Source of the DNA: JBGPFS01 sp041483455
GTDB lineage: Bacteria > Chloroflexota > Limnocylindria > Limnocylindrales > CSP1-4
DNA length: 5,139 bases
Direction of reading: 5' to 3'
Assembly (NCBI GenBank): GCA_041483455.1
Contig: JBGPFS010000187.1
Location: 1 to 5,139, forward strand
Shown: positions 1 to 5,139 of the stretch, piece after piece
Layout of the letters: each line of letters opens with the position of its first letter
Position numbering within the stretch: the stretch's first letter is position 1
Made by a program: the position numbers and the translations under genes
Notes under the pieces: generated by a model
The model's input: the letters and a program-made list of their open reading frames with translations, nothing else
Databases searched by the model: none
What the model was told of the DNA's origin: nothing

Positions 1-337
1 CGGCCGGAAACGGATCCCGCGCCAGGAGGCCGGTCACCGAGTGGTCGGCGACCACCGGGCCGAGCTCAGGGAGGCCGTGTCGGGCCAGCCACGCCCCCGA
101 GCCTTCCCCGTGCGGCAGCGAGCTGGCGGGATCGTCGGGCGGGAGGAGCTTGTCGACGTCGTGGAGGAGTGCCGCCGCCTCGACCAGCCCTCGGTCGACC
201 GGCCGGCCGGACGCGGCGATCCGGGCGGCCAGCCAGCCCGCCACCTCGGCGACCGCGCGGGCGTGCCGGAGCGCCCAGGGCGGCGGGTCCAGCGAGAGGA
301 GGATCGCCGCCGCGGCGGCCCGGGAGGGAACGGACAT
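1..337 (-). CDS. HD-domain protein (putative metal-dependent phosphohydrolase), 3' end missing
   Basis: Seen: reading leftward from ATG at 337-335 gives 112 codons with no stop before the window edge, so the C-terminus is missing. The protein has His25 in a helix-like RHARAVAEVAGWLAARI segment, then the metal-binding pair in LLHDVDKLLP (His59-Asp60, Lys63), then His76 (PHGEGSGAWL) and His99 (VVADHSVTGLL). This spacing of H, HD, H and H fits the HD superfamily, whose members are usually metal-dependent phosphohydrolases on nucleotides or related phosphate compounds; it recalls small YqeK-like or tRNA-nucleotidyltransferase-like HD proteins. Substrate cannot be inferred. Third-position GC is almost total from the ATG onward, which marks this frame as coding. 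The only other in-frame start is GTG at 361-359, adding VATRIIGS; in-frame stops at 442-440 and 481-479 rule out anything longer. No clear ribosome site precedes either start. The comEC frame overlaps almost all of it. Family confident, start moderate. Confidence 0.75.
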   Translation of the reverse strand, partial: MSVPSRAAAAAILLSLDPPPWALRHARAVAEVAGWLAARIAASGRPVDRGLVEAAALLHDVDKLLPPDDPASSLPHGEGSGAWLARHGLPELGPVVADHSVTGLLARDPFPA

Positions 338-3080
338 CGAGCCGATGATACGGGTCGCCACCCGGGTCGGTCGCGGCGAGAGTGGGGCCGGGCGTCGCGA
401 GGGCCGGGCGGGCGACCGCGAGAGGGGTCGGGCCCGGGCTCACGGGGGTGAGCCGGGCGATCGCGCAGGCATAGCGGGTCAGCCCGCCGATCGGGGTCGT
501 GCTGCCCGTCGACGGTGCGGTCGTCCGTTCGGCCGACGCCCCGCCTCCGCGGGCGCCCCGGATCTCGAGCCCGCGGTCGCCGAAGGTGGCTTCGACCGTC
601 CCGTTCAGGTCGGTCCGGAAGAGCGCGGCGCCGCGCCCCGCGATCCGGGCGAGGGTCGCCGGCGCCGGATGCCCGTACGGGTTCCCGGTCCCGACGGACA
701 CGATCGCCGCGCGCGGCCGGACCGCATCGAGGAAGGCGGCCGTCGACGACGTGCGACTGCCGTGATGGGCGACCTTGAGGAGGTCGACCCGGGGCAGGCC
801 GCGGGCAAGGAGGCGTGGATCGATCCCCTCCTCGATGTCGCCGGCCAGCAGGAAGCGCCCGCGGTCCGTCTCGCCGAGCAGGACGATCGAGACGTTGTTG
901 ATGGCGGTGCCGCCGTCGGGAGGCTCGAGCGGAACGGCATCCGGGTCGGGCCACAGGACCCGGAGCCGGATCCCGTCGATGGCGAGTCGGTCGCCGGTGG
1001 CGAGGCGCTCCGGATGCAGGCCGAGGCGGTCGAGGGCCGCCCGCCAGGCGCGGTAGCCCGGGCCCGGCCCATGGGTCCCGGGCTCGAAGACCCGTCCGAC
1101 CCGGTAGCGCTCCAGGAGGAGGGGCAGCCCCGCGACGTGATCCTCGTGCGGGTGGGTCAGGACGACGACGTCGACCCGGCGGTCCCAGGGCGGCAGCTCT
1201 GCGTCGAGGGCCACCAGGAGCCGGCCCGGGTCCGGCCCGCCGTCGACGAGCAGGCGACCGCCCAGGCCGCCCTCGACCAGGATCGCATCGCCCTGCCCGA
1301 CGTCGAGGACGACGACCCGGACGGTGCCGTTCGGCCGGTGCGCCGCGGCGATCCCGATGGAGCCGACCGCGAGCGCGAGGGCCAGGGCGACGACGCGGAT
1401 CGTGCGACTCCCCCCGGCCGCGCGTCGCGGGCCGCGGGGCTGGTCGGTCGTCGTCCGGCCCGGGCTGGCCGCGACGTCCCGGCGTGAGCGGGGGTTTCCC
1501 GCCGTACCCCGGACCCGGGGGCGCCGCCGCCACGCGCGACGGACGAGAGCCGTGACTCCGGTCGCCAGACCGGCCACGATGCCAGCCGTCACGAGCGCCG
1601 CCGCCACGTTCCAGGGCGGCTCGAGCGTCGCGCTCGCGAGCGGCAGGGACGCCGCCCCGCGGACGACGGCGACCATGAGCGCGAGGAGGATCCAGCCTGG
1701 CAGGGCCGCGATGGTCCCGACGATCGACGGCAGCCCGAGGCCCACGCCCGCTCCCGCAAGAAGCGCGACCGCGCCGGCGGCCATCGCCGGCGGCACGAGC
1801 GGCACGACGAGGAGGTTGACCGCCGGCGCGATGAGCGCCAGGCGACCGAAGACGAGCAGGACGAGCGGGAGCGTGGCGGCCTCCGCCGCGAACGAGACCG
1901 CCAGGCTCTCGACCAGCCAGCCCGGCAGTCGACCGCCCCCGAACCTGCCGAGCCGTTCGGCGATGGGACCCGACCAGGCGAGCAGGCCCGCGGTCGCCAG
2001 GACGGACAGGCCGAATCCGGGGTCGGCGATCGTCGCCGGCTCGAGCAGCAGGAGCCCCACGACGGCCAGCCCGAGCGCGGTCGTCGCCCGCCCCGCCCGC
2101 CCGGACTCCCGGGCGGTCAGGACGATCGCCGCCATCGCGGCCGCCCGGACGACCGACGGCGAGGCGCCGGCGGCCACGGTATACGCGACGATCGCCCCGA
2201 TCGTGATCGCGGACCGCGCCCGGCGGCCCATCCGCCTCCGGAGGATGGCGGCCACGAGGCCCGCCACGATCGCGATGTTCCAGCCGGAGATGGCGATCAC
2301 GTGGCTGACCCCGGCGCTGGTGAACGCGGCCGCGAGCTCGCGGTCGACTCGATCGCGGAGGCCGATGAGGATCCCGGCTGCCAGTCCCGCCTCGGGCTCC
2401 GGCAGGACGCGTGCGAGCCCGTCGGCCGCCGCCCGGCGTCCCTCCTCGAGCTGGCTGTCGGGACCCGGAGCGAGGCCCGTCCGCTCGAGCGTGCTTGCCC
2501 GGACCGTGGCGGCGATGCCGTTCGAGCGAAGGTGCGCCCCATAGTCGTCATCGCGTGGGGCCTCGAGCCCGCCGCGGATCGTGACCGCATCGCCCGGGCC
2601 CACGGCCGGGTAGCGCGGCAGTGTGGCCGCGACCCGCAGACCGCCGGCCGCGTCGATCGACACGGTGGCCAGCTGCTGCCCGTTCCTGGGGCTGCGGATC
2701 GCCTCCACGACCCCGACCCACGGGCCGTCGCCGGCCGGCAGGGCCGTCGCGGGACCGGGTCCCGAGAGCACGCTTGCGACGAGGACGCGCAGCCCGATCG
2801 CCGCCATCCCGAGCCCCGCCAGTCCGGTGGCTCGAGCGCGCCTGTGACGGGCTCGCGCCCGCCCACCACCTCGGCCCCGCCCGACGGCCCGCCAGCAGAG
2901 GTACGCCGTGGCCCCCAGCGCGACGAGGGCCGCGGCGGCCCGGGCCAGGTCGATCTCCACGCTCGTCCCGCGAACGACCAACGCCGCGAGGCTTGCCCCG
3001 ACCGCAGCGGCGATGCTGGCGGGGGCTGACCCGGGACGCCGGGCACGGCCGGCCGCGGGACCGTCGCCGGGCCGCGTCAC
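66..3080 (-). CDS. comEC: ComEC/Rec2 family DNA-uptake channel protein
   Basis: Inner-membrane channel that passes single-stranded DNA into the cytoplasm during natural transformation. The chosen start is GTG at 3080-3078, whose last two bases begin the comEA stop (GTGA, 4-bp overlap); this suits translational coupling. Seen in the 1004-residue frame: N-terminal hydrophobic segments near 22-38, 45-65 and 85-106; a soluble stretch at about 118-200 in the place of the OB-like DUF4131 region; the multi-helix Competence domain at about 230-512, with the signature HVIAISGWNIAIVAG near 260-274; an Arg-rich linker at 514-563; a further membrane helix at about 562-580; then a metallo-beta-lactamase-like domain at 585-842. 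That domain has LDVGQGDAI (592-600), DGG (613-615), HPHEDH (643-648), AGD (746-748) and AHHGS (771-775), so the metal-binding set looks intact. Residues 843-1004 match nothing I know, are rich in Pro, Thr, Ala and Arg, and run over the HD gene. Family identity is certain; the C-terminal end is doubtful. Confidence 0.93.
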   Translation of the reverse strand: MTRPGDGPAAGRARRPGSAPASIAAAVGASLAALVVRGTSVEIDLARAAAALVALGATAYLCWRAVGRGRGGGRARARHRRARATGLAGLGMAAIGLRVLVASVLSGPGPATALPAGDGPWVGVVEAIRSPRNGQQLATVSIDAAGGLRVAATLPRYPAVGPGDAVTIRGGLEAPRDDDYGAHLRSNGIAATVRASTLERTGLAPGPDSQLEEGRRAAADGLARVLPEPEAGLAAGILIGLRDRVDRELAAAFTSAGVSHVIAISGWNIAIVAGLVAAILRRRMGRRARSAITIGAIVAYTVAAGASPSVVRAAAMAAIVLTARESGRAGRATTALGLAVVGLLLLEPATIADPGFGLSVLATAGLLAWSGPIAERLGRFGGGRLPGWLVESLAVSFAAEAATLPLVLLVFGRLALIAPAVNLLVVPLVPPAMAAGAVALLAGAGVGLGLPSIVGTIAALPGWILLALMVAVVRGAASLPLASATLEPPWNVAAALVTAGIVAGLATGVTALVRRAWRRRPRVRGTAGNPRSRRDVAASPGRTTTDQPRGPRRAAGGSRTIRVVALALALAVGSIGIAAAHRPNGTVRVVVLDVGQGDAILVEGGLGGRLLVDGGPDPGRLLVALDAELPPWDRRVDVVVLTHPHEDHVAGLPLLLERYRVGRVFEPGTHGPGPGYRAWRAALDRLGLHPERLATGDRLAIDGIRLRVLWPDPDAVPLEPPDGGTAINNVSIVLLGETDRGRFLLAGDIEEGIDPRLLARGLPRVDLLKVAHHGSRTSSTAAFLDAVRPRAAIVSVGTGNPYGHPAPATLARIAGRGAALFRTDLNGTVEATFGDRGLEIRGARGGGASAERTTAPSTGSTTPIGGLTRYACAIARLTPVSPGPTPLAVARPALATPGPTLAATDPGGDPYHRLDVRSLPGRRGGDPPLAGPAALGAPARPRGRRGGGLAGRPDRRVRPAGRPRAGRGGGTPPRRRQAPPARRSRQLAAARGRLGGVAGPTRPP
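437..454 (-). terminator. Hairpin in the comEC tail, possible terminator
   Basis: Seen: a perfect 7-bp inverted repeat, GGCTCAC (437-443) and GTGAGCC (448-454), around a 4-nt loop. It lies about 100 bp past the last recognisable ComEC domain and about 80-100 bp before the HD gene starts, where a terminator or inter-gene structure would sit if comEC really ended before it. There is no T-run after the stem on the minus strand, so an ordinary intrinsic terminator is not shown. At this GC content short stems are also common by chance, so the functional call is weak. Confidence 0.25.
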
Positions 3081-3784
3081 GGCACCGCCACCAGCTCGCG
3101 GATCTTGGCCAGGGTCGCGGCCCCCAGGATCTTGCGCGTCCGGAGATCGTCGACCGAGCTGAACGGCCGTTCCTCTCGCGCCGCGACGATCTTGGCGGCC
3201 GTGACCGGCCCGATCCCCGGCAGGGTGTCGAGCTCGGCGGCGGTCGCCCGGTTGAGGTCGAGCGGACCGGACGGACCGCCGCCGCCCGTGCCCGTGCCCG
3301 GCGCGCCGCTCGAGCTCGCGGACGCGGGATCGTCCCGCGACGGAACGCGGACGGCTTGCCCGTCGATGAGCGGCGCGGCCAGGTTGACCGTGGCCGAGGC
3401 GCGGAGCGTGTCGACGCGGGGGCCGTAGCCGCCGGCCGCGGCGATGGCGTCCGCGACCCGCGACCCCGGGGGCAGGTGGTAGAGACCAGGCTGCCGAACG
3501 GCCCCGCCAACGTCGACGACGAGGACGGCGGCGGACGCCGAGGAGCCGCCGCCCGGATCGGCGCTCGCGCCCGGTGGGCCGAAGCTGCCCGGCACGACGA
3601 CGCTCGGTGTCGGTCCGCTCGCGACGATGACGAGGGCGAGGCAAACGCCGGCGGCCGCCAGGGTCCCGGCGAGCAGCAGCGGCCGTCGGCTCCTGGCGTC
3701 GTCGTCGGCGCTTGCTGCCGGGGGTCCGCCGGCCGGTCCGATCGGTTCGTCGAAGACGCGCCAGGGCGTTTCGGCGTGGTCCAT
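3077..3784 (-). CDS. comEA: ComEA family DNA-binding receptor (SLBB + helix-hairpin-helix)
   Basis: Membrane-anchored receptor that binds double-stranded DNA outside the cytoplasmic membrane and delivers it to ComEC. The 235-residue protein has a polar N-terminus with an RSRR stop ahead of a single membrane helix (about 35-57), so the rest should lie outside. An SLBB-type domain follows at about 86-148 (VDVGGAVRQPGLYHLPPGSR, then a GGY turn and DGQAVRVPS). A Ser/Gly/Pro-rich linker covers 151-173. The C-terminal helix-hairpin-helix DNA-binding domain covers about 175-235, with LNRATAAELDTLPGIGPVTA, the PFSSVDDL segment and a second hairpin at KILGAATLAKI. Order and length are typical of Gram-positive-type ComEA. 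Start ATG at 3784-3782 has a GGGGAG ribosome site 6 nt upstream. Its stop overlaps the comEC start by 4 bp, so it heads a comEA-comEC operon. Nothing is truncated. Confidence 0.95.
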   Translation of the reverse strand: MDHAETPWRVFDEPIGPAGGPPAASADDDARSRRPLLLAGTLAAAGVCLALVIVASGPTPSVVVPGSFGPPGASADPGGGSSASAAVLVVDVGGAVRQPGLYHLPPGSRVADAIAAAGGYGPRVDTLRASATVNLAAPLIDGQAVRVPSRDDPASASSSGAPGTGTGGGGPSGPLDLNRATAAELDTLPGIGPVTAAKIVAAREERPFSSVDDLRTRKILGAATLAKIRELVAVP

Positions 3785-3790
3785 CCAGCG

Positions 3791-3796
3791 CTCCCC
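3791..3796 (-). promoter_or_regulatory. Ribosome binding site of comEA
   Basis: On the minus strand GGGGAG lies 6 nt before the comEA ATG (3784-3782). It is the clearest Shine-Dalgarno-like sequence in the window and supports this start. comEC, by contrast, has only a weak GGTGGCGGTG stretch before its GTG and probably relies on coupling to comEA. Confidence 0.65.
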
Positions 3797-3924
3797 GGCG
3801 GGCTGCTGGGCGGGTGAGGTCGAAGCGGGTCGGTGGGCGGACTGGTGGGGCTGTTCGAGGCGGGCTGCTTCGCCGGTGGATCGAGGCGGCCGTCGGGCGG
3901 GTGCGTCGACCCCGGCGCGTCGGC

Positions 3925-3974
3925 CGAGCCGACCACTGGGATCGGCCGCCGGCGGACCGAAGGCGGTCGGCTCG
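3925..3974 (-). repeat. 10-bp inverted repeat competing with the neighbouring stem-loop
   Basis: Seen: CGAGCCGACC (3925-3934) and GGTCGGCTCG (3965-3974) are perfect complements around a 30-nt interior. That interior and the right arm also hold a small nested stem (GACCG 3955-3959 with CGGTC 3964-3968, 4-nt loop). Bases 3970-3974 also belong to the 12-bp stem at 3970-4007, so the two structures exclude each other. In the minus-strand transcript the 12-bp stem would form first. The remainder of the 3785-4045 gap shows no gene and no promoter I would defend. Confidence 0.45.
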
Positions 3975-4007
3975 CTCCGGCGGGGGGCACTTCCTGCCGG
4001 AGCGAGC
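3970..4007 (-). terminator. Perfect 12-bp stem-loop between the propeller-repeat gene and comEA
   Basis: Seen: arms 3970-3981 and 3996-4007 are perfectly complementary (core CTCGCTCCGGC / GCCGGAGCGAG) with a 14-nt loop. The stem begins 38 bp after the stop of the propeller-repeat gene, a usual distance for a terminator of that transcript, and lies about 185 bp before comEA. No T-run follows the stem on the minus strand. It is the strongest inverted repeat I found in the window. It may be a terminator (inferred) or the first half of a leader structure, since its 3' arm on the minus strand shares five bases with a second inverted repeat. Confidence 0.5.
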
Positions 4008-4045
4008 GACGGACCGGAGACTAGGCCGCCCCGATTAGCTGCGAC

Positions 4046-4495
4046 TTATCGGTCGGGGAGCGGCTCCCAGGGCACCCAGCGGGTCCCGTCCCACCAGCGA
4101 TGCCAGGTCCGGCCGTCCTGGCCGAGAGCGAAGACGTCGAGCCGGTCCGGGCCCCACGAGGAGGCGGCCGGCGTCGACCCAGGGGCGAGCTCGCCGCCCA
4201 GCGATTCCCAGGGATGCCAGCTCTCACCGTCCCAGTAGCGGTCCCACAGCTCGCCGTCCGCGAAGACCGCGAAGACCTCCATCCGGTCGGGCGCCCAGGT
4301 CGTGACCGCGGGCGCCGAGGCGAGCGTCCCGCCCAGGTCCTCCGCCGCGCGCCAGCTCCCGCCGACGAAGGCCCGGTGCCAGAGCCGCCCGTCCGCGTCC
4401 ACGTCGAAGGCATCGATCCGGCCCGGCCCCCACGAGACGGCGGCCAGGCCGGCTTCGAACGCTGGCCGAACCTCTGGCGCCCCACGCCCGGCCAT
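4046..4495 (-). CDS. Three-blade PLL/DUF346-type beta-propeller repeat protein, unknown role
   Basis: Seen: a 149-residue protein made almost wholly of three related repeats of about 45 residues, beginning at Trp22, Trp67 and Trp114. Each follows the pattern SWGPxRLDVFAxxxDGxLWHRxWDGxxWxPWExLGG. This resembles the PLL/DUF346-type propeller blades of Photorhabdus-type lectins and sialidase-like sugar-binding propellers (recognised from pattern, not searched). Full PLL propellers have about seven blades, so three is short; small propeller lectins can close by oligomerising, as two-blade RSL does by forming a trimer, and this one may do the same. No signal peptide, membrane helix or catalytic domain is visible, so it looks cytoplasmic unless exported in another way. 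The ATG at 4495-4493 lies 2 bp after the stop of the LLM oxidoreductase gene, pointing to one operon. The first 20 residues look like the tail of a preceding blade, so it may be a remnant of a longer protein. Sugar binding is inferred. Confidence 0.8.
   Translation of the reverse strand: MAGRGAPEVRPAFEAGLAAVSWGPGRIDAFDVDADGRLWHRAFVGGSWRAAEDLGGTLASAPAVTTWAPDRMEVFAVFADGELWDRYWDGESWHPWESLGGELAPGSTPAASSWGPDRLDVFALGQDGRTWHRWWDGTRWVPWEPLPDR
4049..4435 (-). repeat. Three tandem protein repeats (propeller blades)
   Basis: Blade 1 covers residues 21-65 (4301-4435), blade 2 residues 66-112 (4160-4300) and blade 3 residues 113-149 (4049-4159). Blades 2 and 3 are closest: DGELWDRYWDGESWHPWE against DGRTWHRWWDGTRWVPWE. 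Blade 1 has lost some of the aromatic positions (HRAFVGGSWRAAE). Blade 3 stops right after the WEPL segment and lacks the connecting strand seen in the other two. Confidence 0.75.
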
Positions 4496-4497
4496 CG

Positions 4498-5139
4498 TCA
4501 GCCCCCGCGCTCCAGGAGCGGCTTCACGTCGCTGATGAGACGGGTCATCGTCTCCTCGTCGTAGTCGGCCGGGACCCCGGCGATGAGGTGACGGTAGCCG
4601 AGCTCGAGGTAGGGCGCCAGTCGCTCGGCGACATCCTCGGGGGTTCCGACCGGCTGGTCCTTCCAGGGCACCGCGATCCGGTTCCGCTCGAAGGCCGCCC
4701 TGAAGAGCCGCTCGGCCTCCGCCCGGTCGTCGCGGATGAAGACCGTCCCGATGCCGGTCGTGCGCTCGATCTCGCGCTCGTCGCGCCCGACCGTCGCGCA
4801 GTGCTCGCGCAGGATCTCGTCCTTCCGCCGGACCGCCTCGACGCCACCCCCGACGTTGTTCATGTCGGCGTAGCGGGCGACCAGCTTGAGGGTCACCTTC
4901 TCGCCGCCACCGCCGACCACGATCGGCAGGCGTGGCTGGATCGGCGGCGGGAGGTTCCGGACGCGGGAGGCGGCGTAGCGCGGCCCCGTCGCCGACGGCT
5001 CGCTCCCTTCGAGCATGCCGCGGATGATCGGCAGCGCCTCGGCCAGCCAGCGCAGCCGCTCCGGGGGCCCGTCGCCGAAGCGCAGCCCGAATGCCCGGTG
5101 CTCCTCACCGAACCAGGCCGCCCCGATCCCCAGGATGGC
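4498..5139 (-). CDS. LLM-class F420-dependent oxidoreductase, 5' end missing
   Basis: Seen: 213 codons run from the right edge to TGA at 4500-4498. The visible part opens inside the barrel with LGIGAAWFGEEHRAFG (3-18), then EALPIIRGMLEG (34-45), a PPPIQPRLPIVVGGGGEKVT stretch (64-83), KLVARYADMNNVGGG (85-99), EHCATVGRDEREIERT (112-127) and a C-terminal GTPEDVAERLAPYLELGYRHLIAG. The GGGGEK phosphate-loop-like motif and HC..VGRD are typical of bacterial luciferase-like monooxygenase-fold enzymes that use coenzyme F420 (recalling the TIGR03560-type group). Such proteins are usually about 300 residues, so roughly the first 100 lie outside the window. They transfer hydride between F420 and varied substrates; the substrate here is unknown. 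An internal ATG at 5016-5014 falls mid-domain and is not the start. The gene is followed 2 bp later by the propeller-repeat gene. FMN use cannot be excluded. Confidence 0.88.
   Translation of the reverse strand, partial: AILGIGAAWFGEEHRAFGLRFGDGPPERLRWLAEALPIIRGMLEGSEPSATGPRYAASRVRNLPPPIQPRLPIVVGGGGEKVTLKLVARYADMNNVGGGVEAVRRKDEILREHCATVGRDEREIERTTGIGTVFIRDDRAEAERLFRAAFERNRIAVPWKDQPVGTPEDVAERLAPYLELGYRHLIAGVPADYDEETMTRLISDVKPLLERGG

Noticed and set aside
385..410. 10-nt direct repeat GGGCCGGGCG, copies 6 nt apart
   Set aside because: Short and pure G/C in a GC-rich region; expected by chance.
150..1487. Long plus-strand open frame (445 codons) antisense to comEC and the HD gene
   Set aside because: GC-rich sequence with few stops; the product is Arg/Gly/Ala/Pro-rich with no domain pattern and is fully explained as a shadow of comEC.
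34..1533. Minus-strand open frame of 499 codons in the third frame
   Set aside because: Overlaps the ComEC metallo-beta-lactamase domain, whose motifs are intact in another frame; the composition is Arg/Pro/Gly repeats typical of a shifted reading.
1324..2544. Plus-strand open frame of 406 codons
   Set aside because: Antisense to the ComEC membrane domain; low-complexity Ala/Arg/Ser/Pro composition and no recognisable motif.
3797..3869. 11-nt direct repeat GGCGGGCTGCT at 3797-3807 and 3859-3869
   Set aside because: Only two copies, one next to the comEA ribosome site; could be an operator pair but nothing else supports it.
2548..3990. Minus-strand open frame of 480 codons crossing comEA and the upstream gap
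   Set aside because: comEA and comEC both have clear domains in other frames over the same bases; this frame is Arg/Ser/Pro-rich and featureless.
4018..4023. TAGTCT on the minus strand as a -10 promoter box for comEA
   Set aside because: No acceptable -35 element about 17 nt upstream, and the 12-bp stem would lie directly after it; too weak to list.
3712..4038. Plus-strand open frames in the gap upstream of comEA
   Set aside because: Arg/Gly-rich, without a convincing ribosome site, with no coding-like residue pattern, and crossing the inverted repeats.
4498..5016. Internal ATG at 5016-5014 as the start of the oxidoreductase
   Set aside because: The frame continues upstream to the window edge with clear family motifs (LGIGAAWFGEEH), so this is an internal Met.

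Overview
The window is a very GC-rich piece of bacterial chromosome (roughly three quarters G+C by eye) with all recognisable genes on the minus strand. Reading in the direction of transcription, from the right edge to the left, they are: an F420-dependent luciferase-like (LLM) oxidoreductase cut by the right edge; a small three-repeat PLL/DUF346-type beta-propeller protein; a 261-bp gap with two strong, overlapping inverted repeats; comEA; comEC; and an HD-domain protein cut by the left edge. The extreme GC, an F420-type enzyme, and a ComEC carrying an SGWNIAI signature instead of the commoner SGLHI-type sequence point to Chloroflexota (perhaps a Limnocylindria-like lineage) or Actinomycetota. 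I lean to Chloroflexota, but this is an inference from resemblance.

Right block (4046-5139): the LLM gene stops 2 bp before the start of the propeller-repeat gene, so the two are probably co-transcribed. The propeller protein has only three blades, no signal peptide and no other domain. Its role is unknown.

Middle block (3785-4045): no convincing gene. It holds a perfect 12-bp stem and a second 10-bp inverted repeat that share five bases, so both cannot form at once. This could be the terminator of the right-hand pair, a leader structure for comEA, or both.

Left block (1-3784): a DNA-uptake operon. comEA (membrane-anchored SLBB plus helix-hairpin-helix DNA receptor) overlaps comEC (inner-membrane DNA channel with a metallo-beta-lactamase-like domain) by 4 bp (GTGA), so their translation is probably coupled. 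ComEA would hand DNA to ComEC for passage of one strand into the cytoplasm. The comEC frame does not stop where its last recognisable domain ends (about 555). It runs another 162 codons to 66 and overlaps almost all of the visible HD gene in another frame. This is the main anomaly: either an unusual real overlap with a Pro/Thr/Ala-rich tail, or an indel (assembly error or mutation) that hides the true stop.

I found no mobile element, CRISPR array, tRNA or rRNA. I see no convincing new multi-gene system; the items most worth checking are the comEC 3' end, the competing hairpins before comEA, and the stand-alone three-blade protein.
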